Positions 9,617-17,937 of a stretch of 64,000 nt of DNA are shown here, in pieces. The number at the start of each line of letters is the position of its first letter. Within the stretch, counting starts at the first letter, position 1. Location: NCBI RefSeq assembly GCF_000155635.1, contig NZ_DS990556.1, positions 1,282,483 through 1,346,482 of the forward strand, read 5' to 3'. The notes beneath the pieces were generated by a model. It searched no databases and was not told the DNA's origin. It saw nothing but the letters and a program-made list of their open reading frames with translations. The translations under genes and the position numbers were made by a program. Source of the DNA: Cyanobium sp. PCC 7001. GTDB lineage: Bacteria; Cyanobacteriota; Cyanobacteriia; PCC-6307; Cyanobiaceae.

Positions 9617-10092
9617 CGACGAGCTGGCGTTACGCGGCACCGGCTCGGCCCCAGTTCAACGTCGATCAGTTCGACACCGACGGAAACCTGATCCCTAAGC
9701 CGGTTGCACCATTGCCGTGGACCTCAGGCCTCGATGACGAGCTGGATTGGAAGGGCCACGCCCAGACGCCGATGCTGCGCCTGATCCCCTCGACACCGGC
9801 ACCATTCCCGCCTGGTCATGCGTTCACGGCAGCACTGGGGCGGCTGACTTACGTGCCATCACTAGTGGAAGCTGCCAAGACGTACCACTCGGCCGTATCG
9901 CCGGAATACTCAAACCGCTGGTGTGACTGGACCGGTGTGAGGTGCGAGGTGATCGACCGGGAAGTGGCGGACGTGGCATGGGTGCAGCTACCCGCCCCAG
10001 GAGTCCGCATTGCAGCGCATCGGGCGGGAACCACTGAGCTGGTGATCGAAGTAGGGGAGTACGTCCACCGGTACGGACTGAACGTGAACTGA
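9613..10092 (+). CDS. Unknown element protein (159 aa)
   Basis: Starts MTTSWRYAAPARPQFNVDQF, in an ATGA overlap with the preceding gene. Pro- and Trp-rich N-terminal half, then a beta-rich region ending EVGEYVHRYGLNVN. No family recognised. It is the last gene of the three-gene plus-strand cassette 8034-10092. Confidence 0.6.
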   Translation: MTTSWRYAAPARPQFNVDQFDTDGNLIPKPVAPLPWTSGLDDELDWKGHAQTPMLRLIPSTPAPFPPGHAFTAALGRLTYVPSLVEAAKTYHSAVSPEYSNRWCDWTGVRCEVIDREVADVAWVQLPAPGVRIAAHRAGTTELVIEVGEYVHRYGLNVN

Positions 10093-10215
10093 CCGTGCGG
10101 TTGACTTAATGCAGTAGGCAAGATTTAGGAGGACGTAGCATCAACCCTTAACTCCTGATAAAGTCATCTTGCATACAGACAGCTCAGCCCTCTAGCAATT
10201 AGTCAAACAGCAACC

Positions 10216-11088
10216 ATGCAACAACCTGCGGAAGCCGAACAGAGCACGAATCTTACGACCTATCCCTCTCCAGAAGATTTTTGCCTGAGGACACCCCTCT
10301 ACACCAAGTTTTCCTTTGAAGACCGAGGGGCTGCATCTTTTGAATCACTTGGGTGCTTTAGCGGCACACTTGACCTATACTGCAACGAGTGCGGCCAGCA
10401 AAGCGTATTTAAGGTTGGCACAAACGATCAGGAAGCGCGCTACAATCAAAGCAGCGGCTTAGCCTCTAGCTTTGGTGGTTTCCGCCACGAAAACTATATC
10501 TTTTATCTGGGATTAGCCTGTTCAAGAGACTCCTCCCATCAAGTTTATTTCATATTCCGAGCACATAATGGCGTTCTTCAGAAAATTGGCCAATACCCTT
10601 CCCGTGCCGATCTTGAACGACCTGATATCGGCAAGTATAGATCCGTACTTGGCAAAGAACGCCATAGAGAGCTGGTATGTGCAATCGGCCTTTCAGCTCA
10701 TGGCATTGGAGTTGGAGCATTTGTATATCTTCGACGCATTTTTGAACACCTTATTGAGCAAGCCCACAACAAAGCCAAGACCGCTTCCGACTGGGACGAA
10801 CAAATGTTTTCCAATGGACGCATGGACGATAAAGTTAGGCTTCTGAAAAACCATCTTCCGGATTTCCTTGTCGACAACAGCCACGTTTGGAAAATCATGA
10901 GCAAGGGTGTTCATGCCCTAAGCGATGAAGAATGCCTCAGAAATTTTGAAGTGGTCCTAGTTGCTATCGAGTTAATACTGGATGAGGAGCTGGCAAAGCT
11001 TGAAAAAGAGAATAAACAGGCCGCCGCTACGAAAGCAATATCGGCACTGAGCAGTCAACTAGGCGCCTCGACGTCAACCGAAGAATAA
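10216..11088 (+). CDS. Unknown protein with a putative zinc site and HEPN-like C-terminal part
   Basis: A 290-residue, AT-rich gene. Residues 54-60 hold CNEC (C56, C59), and C102/H108 in LACSRDSSHQ could complete a zinc site. The middle segment IGVGAFVYLRRIFEHLIEQAH and the later SKGVHALSDEECLRNFEVVLVAIELILDEEL resemble helical regions of DUF4145/HEPN-like proteins, but I do not see the canonical Rx4-6H ribonuclease motif. A Lys/Glu-rich helix follows. Stand-alone gene between the unknown cassette and the convergent terminase operon. A defence role is only a suggestion. Confidence 0.6.
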   Translation: MQQPAEAEQSTNLTTYPSPEDFCLRTPLYTKFSFEDRGAASFESLGCFSGTLDLYCNECGQQSVFKVGTNDQEARYNQSSGLASSFGGFRHENYIFYLGLACSRDSSHQVYFIFRAHNGVLQKIGQYPSRADLERPDIGKYRSVLGKERHRELVCAIGLSAHGIGVGAFVYLRRIFEHLIEQAHNKAKTASDWDEQMFSNGRMDDKVRLLKNHLPDFLVDNSHVWKIMSKGVHALSDEECLRNFEVVLVAIELILDEELAKLEKENKQAAATKAISALSSQLGASTSTEE

Positions 11089-11190
11089 TGCCTTAAGTTT
11101 GTTTAATTGAGTTTAGATATCTTTTCTTCCCATACCTTTCAGCGGTTTGACAGGTTAAAGCTGAAGCACACAGAGCCTTCCCCCCTCGTC

Positions 11191-11769
11191 TCATGTATTC
11201 CCAAATGCGTCAAAGAACGCCTCTTCAAGCACCGCCTCGGTCTCCTCAGACAGGCGGCCGTGGCAACCCTCTGCCCTGTGGCTTGGTTCGTGCAATCTAG
11301 ATTTCGGTGCCAACGACAGCAACCGCACTGGTACTTCCACCTTGAGGCGGACTGGTAGCGGCTTGTACCTCGCTACGGGTCGGGGCTCCTCGTCAGGGTG
11401 CAGCGTTCGGTCCCTCCCCTGTTGCTTCAACTCCTCCACCGTCAGCCGCCGCGCCTGGCGTGCCTCCTCGCACTCCACCACCCCAACCCATGCACCACTG
11501 GGCTGGCGGCGCACACGGCCTCGGTAAGTCCCGATCCGCCCCCAATGCTCCTCCGGGATCGCACCCATCCTCGGGATCACCACAGCCGCACCTAGGGCTG
11601 GCTCCACGTTGAGGTCGATCTCCGCCTCCTGCCGCCGTCGTTCCGCCATCTCCCGCGTGGTGCGTTCCATCTCCCGATGGCGTTCTCGGTAGGCGTCGTC
11701 ATTCGCCATCCGCCACCGATGGAGACGATCCGCCGCGACGGCCTCACCCAACGTCCTAGGGGCAGCCAT
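11191..11769 (-). CDS. Unknown element protein, last gene of the terminase operon
   Basis: A 192-residue protein starting MAAPRTLGEAVAADRLHRW. A highly charged N-terminal helix (Arg/Glu-rich, about 15-60) is followed by a small beta-rich part (GRIGTYRGRVRRQPSGAWVGVVE). I chose the ATG at 11769, which overlaps the upstream stop as TAATG; an ATG 13 codons earlier is also open. No family recognised. It is the distal gene of five overlapping genes beginning with the large terminase. Confidence 0.6.
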   Translation of the reverse strand: MAAPRTLGEAVAADRLHRWRMANDDAYRERHREMERTTREMAERRRQEAEIDLNVEPALGAAVVIPRMGAIPEEHWGRIGTYRGRVRRQPSGAWVGVVECEEARQARRLTVEELKQQGRDRTLHPDEEPRPVARYKPLPVRLKVEVPVRLLSLAPKSRLHEPSHRAEGCHGRLSEETEAVLEEAFFDAFGNT

Positions 11770-11999
11770 TAGGCCTTCCTCCGCCGCATCGGCCGCTCCC
11801 GGACCCATTCATCCGGTCTTACCAACGTCGTCTCCCACGCCCACCGCCCATCCCGATACACCCTCACTTCCACGTGGTCGTCATCCACTGCCACCAACCG
11901 AGCGGGCCTTTCGTCCAAGTCAAGGACACATGGCGGGTGATGGCTGCGGCGCTTAAGCCTAAGGAGCCCCAGTTCCTCGTGGTCATAGCCATTCATCAC
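11769..11999 (-). CDS. Small unknown protein in the terminase operon
   Basis: A 76-residue protein with a beta-rich middle (ARLVAVDDDHVEVRVYRDGRW) and a basic C-terminus (RERPMRRRKA). Its start lies in an ATGA overlap with the upstream gene and its stop overlaps the downstream start. This tight coupling is the main support for it being real. No family recognised. Confidence 0.55.
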   Translation of the reverse strand: MMNGYDHEELGLLRLKRRSHHPPCVLDLDERPARLVAVDDDHVEVRVYRDGRWAWETTLVRPDEWVRERPMRRRKA

Positions 12000-12304
12000 A
12001 CCCAGGCCGCGAAAGATTTCTCCATCAATCGGTCTATTGTCCCATCCTTATGAGCTTCCCGGTAAAGCCGCTTGGCCTTCTTGGGATCCTCGCGGATTAA
12101 CTGCGCTGCATTCGTCGCGTTACGGGTACCCATCGAAAACGGATTGCCACCAACGTCCCTAGCCCCGTTGGTGTAGGTCGTGGGGCGCACCATCCGGGAA
12201 GGTCCCGTCTCACGGTCGCCTCGCTCCATCCGTTCGATCCTTCGGTCCAGATCCGCCCGTAAGGCCTTGAGCCGTGCCAGTTCGTGCTGATCCGTCGTCC
12301 TCAT
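11996..12304 (-). CDS. Small unknown charged protein in the terminase operon
   Basis: 102 residues. An N-terminal heptad-like helix ELARLKALRADLDRRIERMERG, a Gly/Asn-rich middle, and a Lys/Arg-rich C-terminal helix (EDPKKAKRLYREAHKDG) ending in a hydrophobic tail. It is coupled to both neighbours by 4-bp overlaps. No family recognised; a DNA- or terminase-associated factor is plausible but not shown. Confidence 0.55.
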   Translation of the reverse strand: MRTTDQHELARLKALRADLDRRIERMERGDRETGPSRMVRPTTYTNGARDVGGNPFSMGTRNATNAAQLIREDPKKAKRLYREAHKDGTIDRLMEKSFAAWV

Positions 12305-13026
12305 GGCTGATCCTCCAATTGCATGGCGACCTCCAGTAGGTCCGTGAGTTCATTGAGCTTGGCGGCCACCTCGGCCCTTTGCTCCTGTTGTGCGGCGCGA
12401 CGATGGACCGCCATGATCTTGCCTTTCTTGATTGCCTCGGCGTGCTTGAGCCGCCTCTCACGTTCTCGCTCGGCACGCTGCATGGGGGTCAGAGCTGCCA
12501 GCTCAGCTAGCCTCTGCTCTTTTTCTTTCTGATGCTGAATTCGGCTACGACGACGCCAGTGCGTCATCTTATTATGATCCCGTTCCTTCATGCTGAGGCG
12601 CCCCATTTCATGCACCCAGTCCGGCCTGAGGCGCCGCATTAACTCCCCTTCCATTGCATCAACACAAGCCACAACCTCAGGGATTGTCCGTACGCGGTCG
12701 TAATCTTCATCATCTAGCAGCTCGACATAACGGATTGTTCGGACTAGGTCATACCCTGTCATATTCCGAATAAAGTCTTTATCCTTTCGATCGCAACGCC
12801 GTGGGCGGATCTGACGCCGCCATAGATTAACGATGTGCTCAATATGCCGCCGGTTCCGGTAGGCCTTCGGAACCCGGTGCACGCCGAACTCCAGCGAGCA
12901 CACATAGCCTTGTCGTCCGGCATTGAGCAGTGCCCTTCGCTGGCGGTGCTCGTGATCGGCCAACTTGACCGTGGGCAACACCGCCCGACCGGTCAACAGC
13001 GCGTCAAGGGGCTGGGTATCTGGCAT
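12301..13026 (-). CDS. Unknown basic protein immediately after the large terminase
   Basis: 241 residues from MPDTQPLDALL, the ATG that overlaps the terminase stop; the longer frame to 13221 lies inside the terminase gene and is unlikely. The first 90 residues resemble a globular domain. The C-terminal 110 residues are a long, very charged helix (KEKEQRLAELAALTPMQRAERE and on), probably a coiled coil. The position next to terL is where a portal gene would be in a phage, but length and composition do not fit a portal. Function unknown. Confidence 0.6.
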   Translation of the reverse strand: MPDTQPLDALLTGRAVLPTVKLADHEHRQRRALLNAGRQGYVCSLEFGVHRVPKAYRNRRHIEHIVNLWRRQIRPRRCDRKDKDFIRNMTGYDLVRTIRYVELLDDEDYDRVRTIPEVVACVDAMEGELMRRLRPDWVHEMGRLSMKERDHNKMTHWRRRSRIQHQKEKEQRLAELAALTPMQRAERERERRLKHAEAIKKGKIMAVHRRAAQQEQRAEVAAKLNELTDLLEVAMQLEDQP

Positions 13027-14522
13027 CACCGCCACCTCGGGCCGCTGGTCATCCCGACACCACCCGCCAGCGCTCGGCAGAGGTAAGCCGTGGCGTCTAA
13101 AGCGTGATCCGGCCCGGTGCAGTCGCCCTGGCGTGTGGGATGCGGCGAAACAGCCAGCAGGCTTGTCCAGTAGTACCGGCATCCCGTCGCGGCATACAGA
13201 CCTGGAGCACCGCTGTTGCAACGATGGAACCGCTCGGCAATGAGGTTAAAACCGCTCACCCGATCACCCTTGGGGCTTGGCGTCATCACCAGTCCCGCCC
13301 GCCCCAGCTCCTCGCCAATCGACCCCTGAGAGGAACCGGTCTGGGCAAAGGCCGCCGCATCGAGCACCCTGTTACGCAGCGGAATCAAGGCCATCAGAAC
13401 GCCCCAGCGCCGCACCATCGCCCCGACCATCACCGCCACCTCCCGCGTTGTCGCCAGACCGGTGGAACGTTCCGGGTCCAGCTCACCACTCGGCAGTGTC
13501 ATGGCCGTATGCACCTCATCAAGCAGCACCAGCGAGTCCGGTGCAATGCGAACGCCGTCGATCACCAGCGTCTGAGGAACAAGCCAGAACAGCCCGCACC
13601 ATGTCGGTACGGTGCCGCCCCAATCCATCGCAAGGAAGACCTCAGCGCCTGGAAGGGGACGCGGAAGCTGCCCATTCCATAGGTGAGCACCGGAGCCGCC
13701 TGGCGTTGGGTCCGGTAGGCGGGCAGGAGCTAGGTCGATCCCGGAGAACAACCCGCCGCCACTGGCGTCCCAGGAGCCCTCGATCTGTTGAGCCTCAAGG
13801 TGTGGTCGGCCGTAGGCGTCGGCCTTGAGGAGGCGGATGTAGGCCTCGCGCTGGTCCCTGGTAAGCGAGGTGTTGTCGAAGATGCTGGAGTGGGCAATGA
13901 TCCAGCGCTGACCGCTCCAATCGGGTGAGGTGACGGGCGTGAGGTCACCCCTTACCCTCACCCTCACTAGTGGAGCCCATGCGGCTGAGTAGCGGTCGCC
14001 GGGGTTCAGCGTGACCACCAGTTGAGGATGAACGCCTGGCGCCGTGGTCCTCAGGTTTGTGGTAACCCGCCGGACGAGCTTCTGGTCCACAAGGCCGCAG
14101 TCATCGACAAGCAAAAACGAGTAATCACCACCCTGGAGCTTGTCCTGAGAGCGACTATCGCCTAACTGCTCAAAAGTGAGCGTGGCGCCATTCGGTAAGG
14201 TCCAACGCCGCTCGACCTTCTGAAACTTGGCCTTGCCTTTTGAGTACCAGCGGAGCAAGCCGTGGACCAGCGCCAGCAGCTTCTCCCCGCCTTTGAGTGA
14301 CTCTCGGGCGATCACACCACGAAAGGCCGGACCATGGCTGTCCATGGCACGTAGGACGAGGATGGCAGCGAGGAGGCTTTTGCCTGAGTAGCGACCACCT
14401 GGCAAGGCAACCCAGCAATCGGGGGCAGCCTGTAGAGCTGTGGTGACCTTGACCTGCCACGAGAGGAGCTGAGGCGGACGCGTTGCCGTGGCTGCGGTCT
14501 TGGGCTGCGTGGCAGTGACCAA
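13026..14522 (-). CDS. Phage terminase large subunit
   Basis: DNA-packaging motor with ATPase and nuclease domains, 498 residues. Walker A is GGRYSGKS at 42-49 and Walker B is FLLVDD at about 136-141. A motor coupling region holds VVTLNPGD. The RNase H-like nuclease shows Asp300 in LAMDWGG and a C-terminal PDHALDATAY, which would supply the last metal-binding Asp. The start is a TTG at 14522 (MVTATQPKT). It heads a five-gene operon running to 11191. It is the clearest phage-derived gene of the element and implies packaging by a specific motor, although no capsid genes are recognisable. Confidence 0.88.
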   Translation of the reverse strand: MVTATQPKTAATATRPPQLLSWQVKVTTALQAAPDCWVALPGGRYSGKSLLAAILVLRAMDSHGPAFRGVIARESLKGGEKLLALVHGLLRWYSKGKAKFQKVERRWTLPNGATLTFEQLGDSRSQDKLQGGDYSFLLVDDCGLVDQKLVRRVTTNLRTTAPGVHPQLVVTLNPGDRYSAAWAPLVRVRVRGDLTPVTSPDWSGQRWIIAHSSIFDNTSLTRDQREAYIRLLKADAYGRPHLEAQQIEGSWDASGGGLFSGIDLAPARLPDPTPGGSGAHLWNGQLPRPLPGAEVFLAMDWGGTVPTWCGLFWLVPQTLVIDGVRIAPDSLVLLDEVHTAMTLPSGELDPERSTGLATTREVAVMVGAMVRRWGVLMALIPLRNRVLDAAAFAQTGSSQGSIGEELGRAGLVMTPSPKGDRVSGFNLIAERFHRCNSGAPGLYAATGCRYYWTSLLAVSPHPTRQGDCTGPDHALDATAYLCRALAGGVGMTSGPRWR

Positions 14523-14603
14523 CCGACTGCACTTCGCGTCTGCTGGCCGGATCCTAACCCACCTCCATAAATGTATGCGTTTGCCTGGCTCTCGCGGGGT
14601 TTA

Positions 14604-14631
14604 GCTATACCATAAAACCGCCTGTCCACAA
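14604..14631 (-). promoter_or_regulatory. Predicted sigma-70-type promoter for the terminase operon
   Basis: On the minus strand TTGTGG (14631-14626) is followed after 16 bp by TATAGC (14609-14604), about 80 bp upstream of the terminase start. Four of six -10 bases match TATAAT. No experimental support. Confidence 0.4.
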
Positions 14632-15067
14632 AATGCGGGGGGAATGGGAGGCTCTTTCCCGGTACGATGTATGTGTCACCCCCGGCTTCGCCTCTGTTCC
14701 GCTATATTGATAGGGTCAGCATGAGAGGTTCTGCTGACTCCATTGCCCGTGGTGTCGGAACAACCTTCGGGGTCCAGTACGGCATCATCATCCCGACCGG
14801 GGAAAATGCTCTGCATTAAGCATGGCCGAATAAGGCGGGTAGGTGGCATAACCACAGATCGACAGTCCCCGATGGGTGCACATTCGGCGGGCTGACGACA
14901 GCAGTTGTGGGGAGCTGTAGGCAATGACGGAGACACTGGGGCGCCCCCACCTAACAACCACAAGGAATTAAGGAGCGGGACACCGAGCGGCAGTGATGCC
15001 GGTGTTCTGCATCATCACCACAACAGGTTTTGTCATGACGTTTTCATGATTAGCGGCATGGGCGCTT
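14632..15067. other. Intergenic region between divergent operons of the element
   Basis: About 435 bp separating the terminase promoter from the plus-strand recombinase unit. Only very short frames are present. A plus-strand 18-codon frame (MPVFCIIITTTGFVMTFS) ends at a TGA in frame with the following small gene. A TATATT box near 14700 could be a plus-strand -10. I see no further structure. Confidence 0.4.
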
Positions 15068-15226
15068 GTGGTGCTCGTGCTGCCTTTGGTGGTGGTCGCG
15101 TGGGCCACGGAGGCTGAGGGACAGCTATGCCGACGGCTGAGGCGTTACGGCTGGAGCCAGCAGAGGATCGCAGACCACATGGGGATCAGTCGGACGACTG
15201 TGAGGAGGCGACTTGCCGGGGCATAG
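15068..15226 (+). CDS. Tiny membrane-anchored helix-turn-helix protein
   Basis: From a GTG at 15068 this frame encodes 52 residues: a hydrophobic segment (VVLVLPLVVVAWAT) followed by a helix-turn-helix (RYGWSQQRIADHMGISRTTVRRRL) and a stop. The HTH is clear: helix 2 is QQRIADHMG, the turn IS, and the recognition helix RTTVRRRL, resembling resolvase-type HTHs. A membrane helix directly joined to an HTH is unusual; the alternative is that translation starts later and only the HTH is made. It ends inside the region just before the tyrosine recombinase start. Confidence 0.45.
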   Translation: MVLVLPLVVVAWATEAEGQLCRRLRRYGWSQQRIADHMGISRTTVRRRLAGA

Positions 15227-15257
15227 AGGTCTCGACCGCCCAGGAGCACTTGTCGTT

Positions 15258-15932
15258 ATGGAGTGGGTCCAAAGGCAACCCATATCCCAGTATTTACAGG
15301 CCACTTGTCGTAAGATATGGAAAGACAAGTCACCAGACCCACAGATGCCTAAGACCAACGGGAGCGGGCAGGCCGCCACCCTCACCAACGAACAGCTAGA
15401 GGCCCTTCTGGAAGCCGCTCCATCCCCTGAGCAGCGCTTCCTCTGGGCCGTCATGCGTTACACCGGCTCCCGCGTCACAGAGACGCTCCGGCTCACATGG
15501 GGCGCTATCCACAATGACCGAATTGCGTTCGTGGCCAGCACGACCAAAACCCGGACCACAAGGGAGCCGCGCATCGCACCACGCCTCCAGGGCGAGGTGG
15601 AGCGATACCGCAAGCATTGGGAGCAGCGTCATGGCCGCGCCTCGCGTCCCAGGGATCTGGTATTTCCCGGCAGATACGGGCTGGGAGAACCGATGACACG
15701 TCAGGCAGCAGACCTAGCCCTGAGGCAAACGACCGAGCGGCTGGGGCTTCCGCGTGGGATCAGCCTGCACAGCTTCCGAAGGTCCCTGGCAACGACCATG
15801 GTTCAGCGCGGAGCGAGCCTGAGAACAGTGCAGGAGTTCACCGGTCATGCACGGCTAGACCAGTTACAGCGTTACGTAGATGTGAGCCCGAGCGATATAG
15901 AGGCGGCATGGGCAGCTATTGGGGCGATGTAA
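15258..15932 (+). CDS. Tyrosine recombinase, short (catalytic-domain) form
   Basis: 224 residues from the ATG at 15258, which has AGGAG 11 bp upstream; starts at 15213 or 15345 are possible. All catalytic landmarks are present: Arg72 in YTGSRVTE, the lysine-containing beta hairpin STTKTRTTREPR, His171/Arg174 in LHSFRRSLATT, His197 in FTGHARLDQ and the nucleophile Tyr206 in QRYVDVSP. The N-terminal core-binding (SAM-like) domain is largely missing, so it is shorter than usual phage integrases. The element already has a serine integrase, so this enzyme may resolve multimers or be left from another integration module. Confidence 0.85.
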   Translation: MEWVQRQPISQYLQATCRKIWKDKSPDPQMPKTNGSGQAATLTNEQLEALLEAAPSPEQRFLWAVMRYTGSRVTETLRLTWGAIHNDRIAFVASTTKTRTTREPRIAPRLQGEVERYRKHWEQRHGRASRPRDLVFPGRYGLGEPMTRQAADLALRQTTERLGLPRGISLHSFRRSLATTMVQRGASLRTVQEFTGHARLDQLQRYVDVSPSDIEAAWAAIGAM

Positions 15933-15989
15933 GCAGCGCCGAGCAAATCAATCTAGACCAATAATCAGGGCACCCATTGCGAGGCTTTT

Positions 15990-16610
15990 TTATTGCCCAT
16001 CCCTGGAATCGCCAGCATCAGAGGAGGGCAACTGGGCAGATTCTACGGGGGTAACATCAACCACCGAGGATTGTTGCACCTGAGCCGATCCCATAGCAGC
16101 AGGAATCCCACCACCCAACAGATCCGCAAGGTCATTAGAGCGGCAATCGTTGACCTCGACCTGGAGGTTTTGATCCAACACCCCTACGATTTCGGCAGAA
16201 GTTCGGACGGCACGGATAATCTGATTGGCGATTGGGGCGGCTCTGCCACCCTGACCACTACTAACCATTTGGTGCATGGTACGCGTAAGTCCACTAATAA
16301 GTGAATCTAATGTCCCTACATACTCGACTTTCTTCTCAGTTATGTAGCCTGAATCATAGACTTCCTCCATCTTCTCCCTGGCTACCTTCTTTAAGTCAGC
16401 CAGCACGGTGTTGTAAGTGATGCCCAAATGGATGGCTATTTCTCGCTTAGACTGCCCTTGGGTATAAAGCTCCCATGCTCTTGCCCGCCTTTCCCTAGGC
16501 GTTGGCTGCATTAAGTCCTTTTCGAGATCATGAACTCTGATATTTCGGACGTCCCGACCTCTGATAATGGTGCCACTTTGAGAATCTTTATTTAGGCTAG
16601 ATCTGGCCAT
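15990..16610 (-). CDS. Helix-turn-helix protein, possible terminase small subunit
   Basis: 206 residues. An HTH of the type seen in terminase small subunits lies at about 36-80 (RRARAWELYTQGQSKREIAIHLGITYNTVLADLKKV). A helical region and an acidic C-terminal tail follow. Position about 1.5 kb from the large terminase, with other genes between, is not the usual adjacent TerS-TerL arrangement. A DNA-binding regulator is therefore the alternative. The gene is AT-richer than the host. The 289 bp upstream (16611-16899) hold no supported gene. Confidence 0.55.
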   Translation of the reverse strand: MARSSLNKDSQSGTIIRGRDVRNIRVHDLEKDLMQPTPRERRARAWELYTQGQSKREIAIHLGITYNTVLADLKKVAREKMEEVYDSGYITEKKVEYVGTLDSLISGLTRTMHQMVSSGQGGRAAPIANQIIRAVRTSAEIVGVLDQNLQVEVNDCRSNDLADLLGGGIPAAMGSAQVQQSSVVDVTPVESAQLPSSDAGDSRDGQ

Positions 16611-16899
16611 CGCTAATACTGATAATGAGCCCTATTGGCATGAGCGTCGTGAATTTAATAAGCAAAACTTATGTATTTTGCCCATGCCCCGATATCCTTC
16701 CGTTCCAGCTACATCAACTAACTCCCGATTAAACAACCCTTCGTAGGACCCACCTGGCTCCTCCAAACAATCAACAGGAACCAACAAAAAGGGCAGTATG
16801 GCCATTACTGCTCAGCGGTTCTCCCAATTTTACAGTGGTTCACCAGCCCCAGTGCCTGCAATTCCTCCAGGACCTAGAGGAGGGCTTGTCAGCAGCCTC

Positions 16900-17442
16900 C
16901 TAGGTGAATCCTTCTGGCGGCGGGGGTGGGGGTGGGGGTGGCGGCTCCAGACGTGGAGGAGGAGGTAATGTCACGTCTACAACCTCCACCGCCTCAATGT
17001 CTGAATACTCTTCAAGGAAGGCTTCCATCCGCTTTTTCCTATCTTCCTTTGCCTTCTCCAGCGCCTTCTCCTTCTGATACATATTCCATTTGTGGCTGTC
17101 GAGCATCTTTCCGCCGACCCACATTGCAAAGAATATCAGATATCCTACAAATAGTGGCGGAAAGATTAGCCCAGCTATTAATGCTACCAGAAATAAGACA
17201 ACGCCTGGGCTACAACCCGAAGCCTGCGTTGCGTCACTCGCTTGGGTTGGTGCACTCCTACCGCCGCCACTCGGGATAGTGGACGTATAGGAGATCCCGG
17301 TTCCTGGGATGCCTGCCGTAACACGACCACGAGTGTTGTACGTAAGGCCTTTCCCGCCTATGGAGGCACTTACGCCTGATTTACTTAGATTTAGATATAC
17401 CCCTTTCCCCAGTCTTACTCGCTTGCGAAATCTAAAGCCCAT
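16900..17442 (-). CDS. DUF4236-domain membrane protein with polyproline tail
   Basis: 180 residues. The N-terminal 55 match DUF4236 closely (MGFRFRKRVRLGKGVYLNLS, then KSGVSASIGGKGLTYN and GIPGTGISYTST). Two membrane segments follow at about 80-112, then a charged helix (QKEKALEKAKEDRKKRMEAF) and a C-terminal run of ten prolines. DUF4236 proteins occur widely on phages, plasmids and genomic islands, with no settled function. The polyproline tail after a membrane anchor could be a protein-interaction tail; this is inference. Confidence 0.8.
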   Translation of the reverse strand: MGFRFRKRVRLGKGVYLNLSKSGVSASIGGKGLTYNTRGRVTAGIPGTGISYTSTIPSGGGRSAPTQASDATQASGCSPGVVLFLVALIAGLIFPPLFVGYLIFFAMWVGGKMLDSHKWNMYQKEKALEKAKEDRKKRMEAFLEEYSDIEAVEVVDVTLPPPPRLEPPPPPPPPPPEGFT

Positions 17443-17613
17443 TTCCTTTGGGGGCCATTTTCAGTTCAACAGTAGTTATGCCGATACTTTTTGGCAACAT
17501 CCTTTACCAAGAAATATGACAAGCAACAAGGTATTGACTGCGACATTTCAGTGAGGCTTTAGGTATTGGCTAATTCGCCTCCGCTGCCCGCCACCGCTCA
17601 GGGGGCCTGAGGC

Positions 17614-17895
17614 TTAGGAATTGATCGGTGGGTGAGGCGGCCCTGAGAGCGGCTGTGAGTGTTGCTGGCGTGGCTTGACCCCCTGGGATGCCTGCGAAGG
17701 CGCTGGAGCTGGCTGTGGGGCGATCTCAGACAGCAGGGATGCGACCTCTTCCGAGCTGAGGTCGAGGACGACGCCGGAAAAGGCATCAGCGAGGCGAGGG
17801 GAGTCCTTGTCGAGGTTGCGGTAGGCGGGGGCAGCGAAGGCGGCCTCTAAGGCGAGGCGGGCTTGGCGTAGCTGGTCTGGCGAGTGCGAGGCCAT
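17614..17895 (-). CDS. Small unknown protein after the primase-helicase
   Basis: 93 residues from MASHSPDQLRQARLALEAAF. The N-terminal half is helical and Ala-rich; the C-terminal half is Pro/Gln/Ser-rich and probably disordered. An ATG eight codons upstream is also possible. It begins about 42 bp after the primase-helicase stop on the same strand, so it is likely in the same transcript. No family recognised. Confidence 0.5.
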   Translation of the reverse strand: MASHSPDQLRQARLALEAAFAAPAYRNLDKDSPRLADAFSGVVLDLSSEEVASLLSEIAPQPAPAPSQASQGVKPRQQHSQPLSGPPHPPINS

Positions 17896-17937
17896 GGGCG
17901 GCAGGTCAGGGCCGAGCAAAGGGCGGCGCGGATTGCC

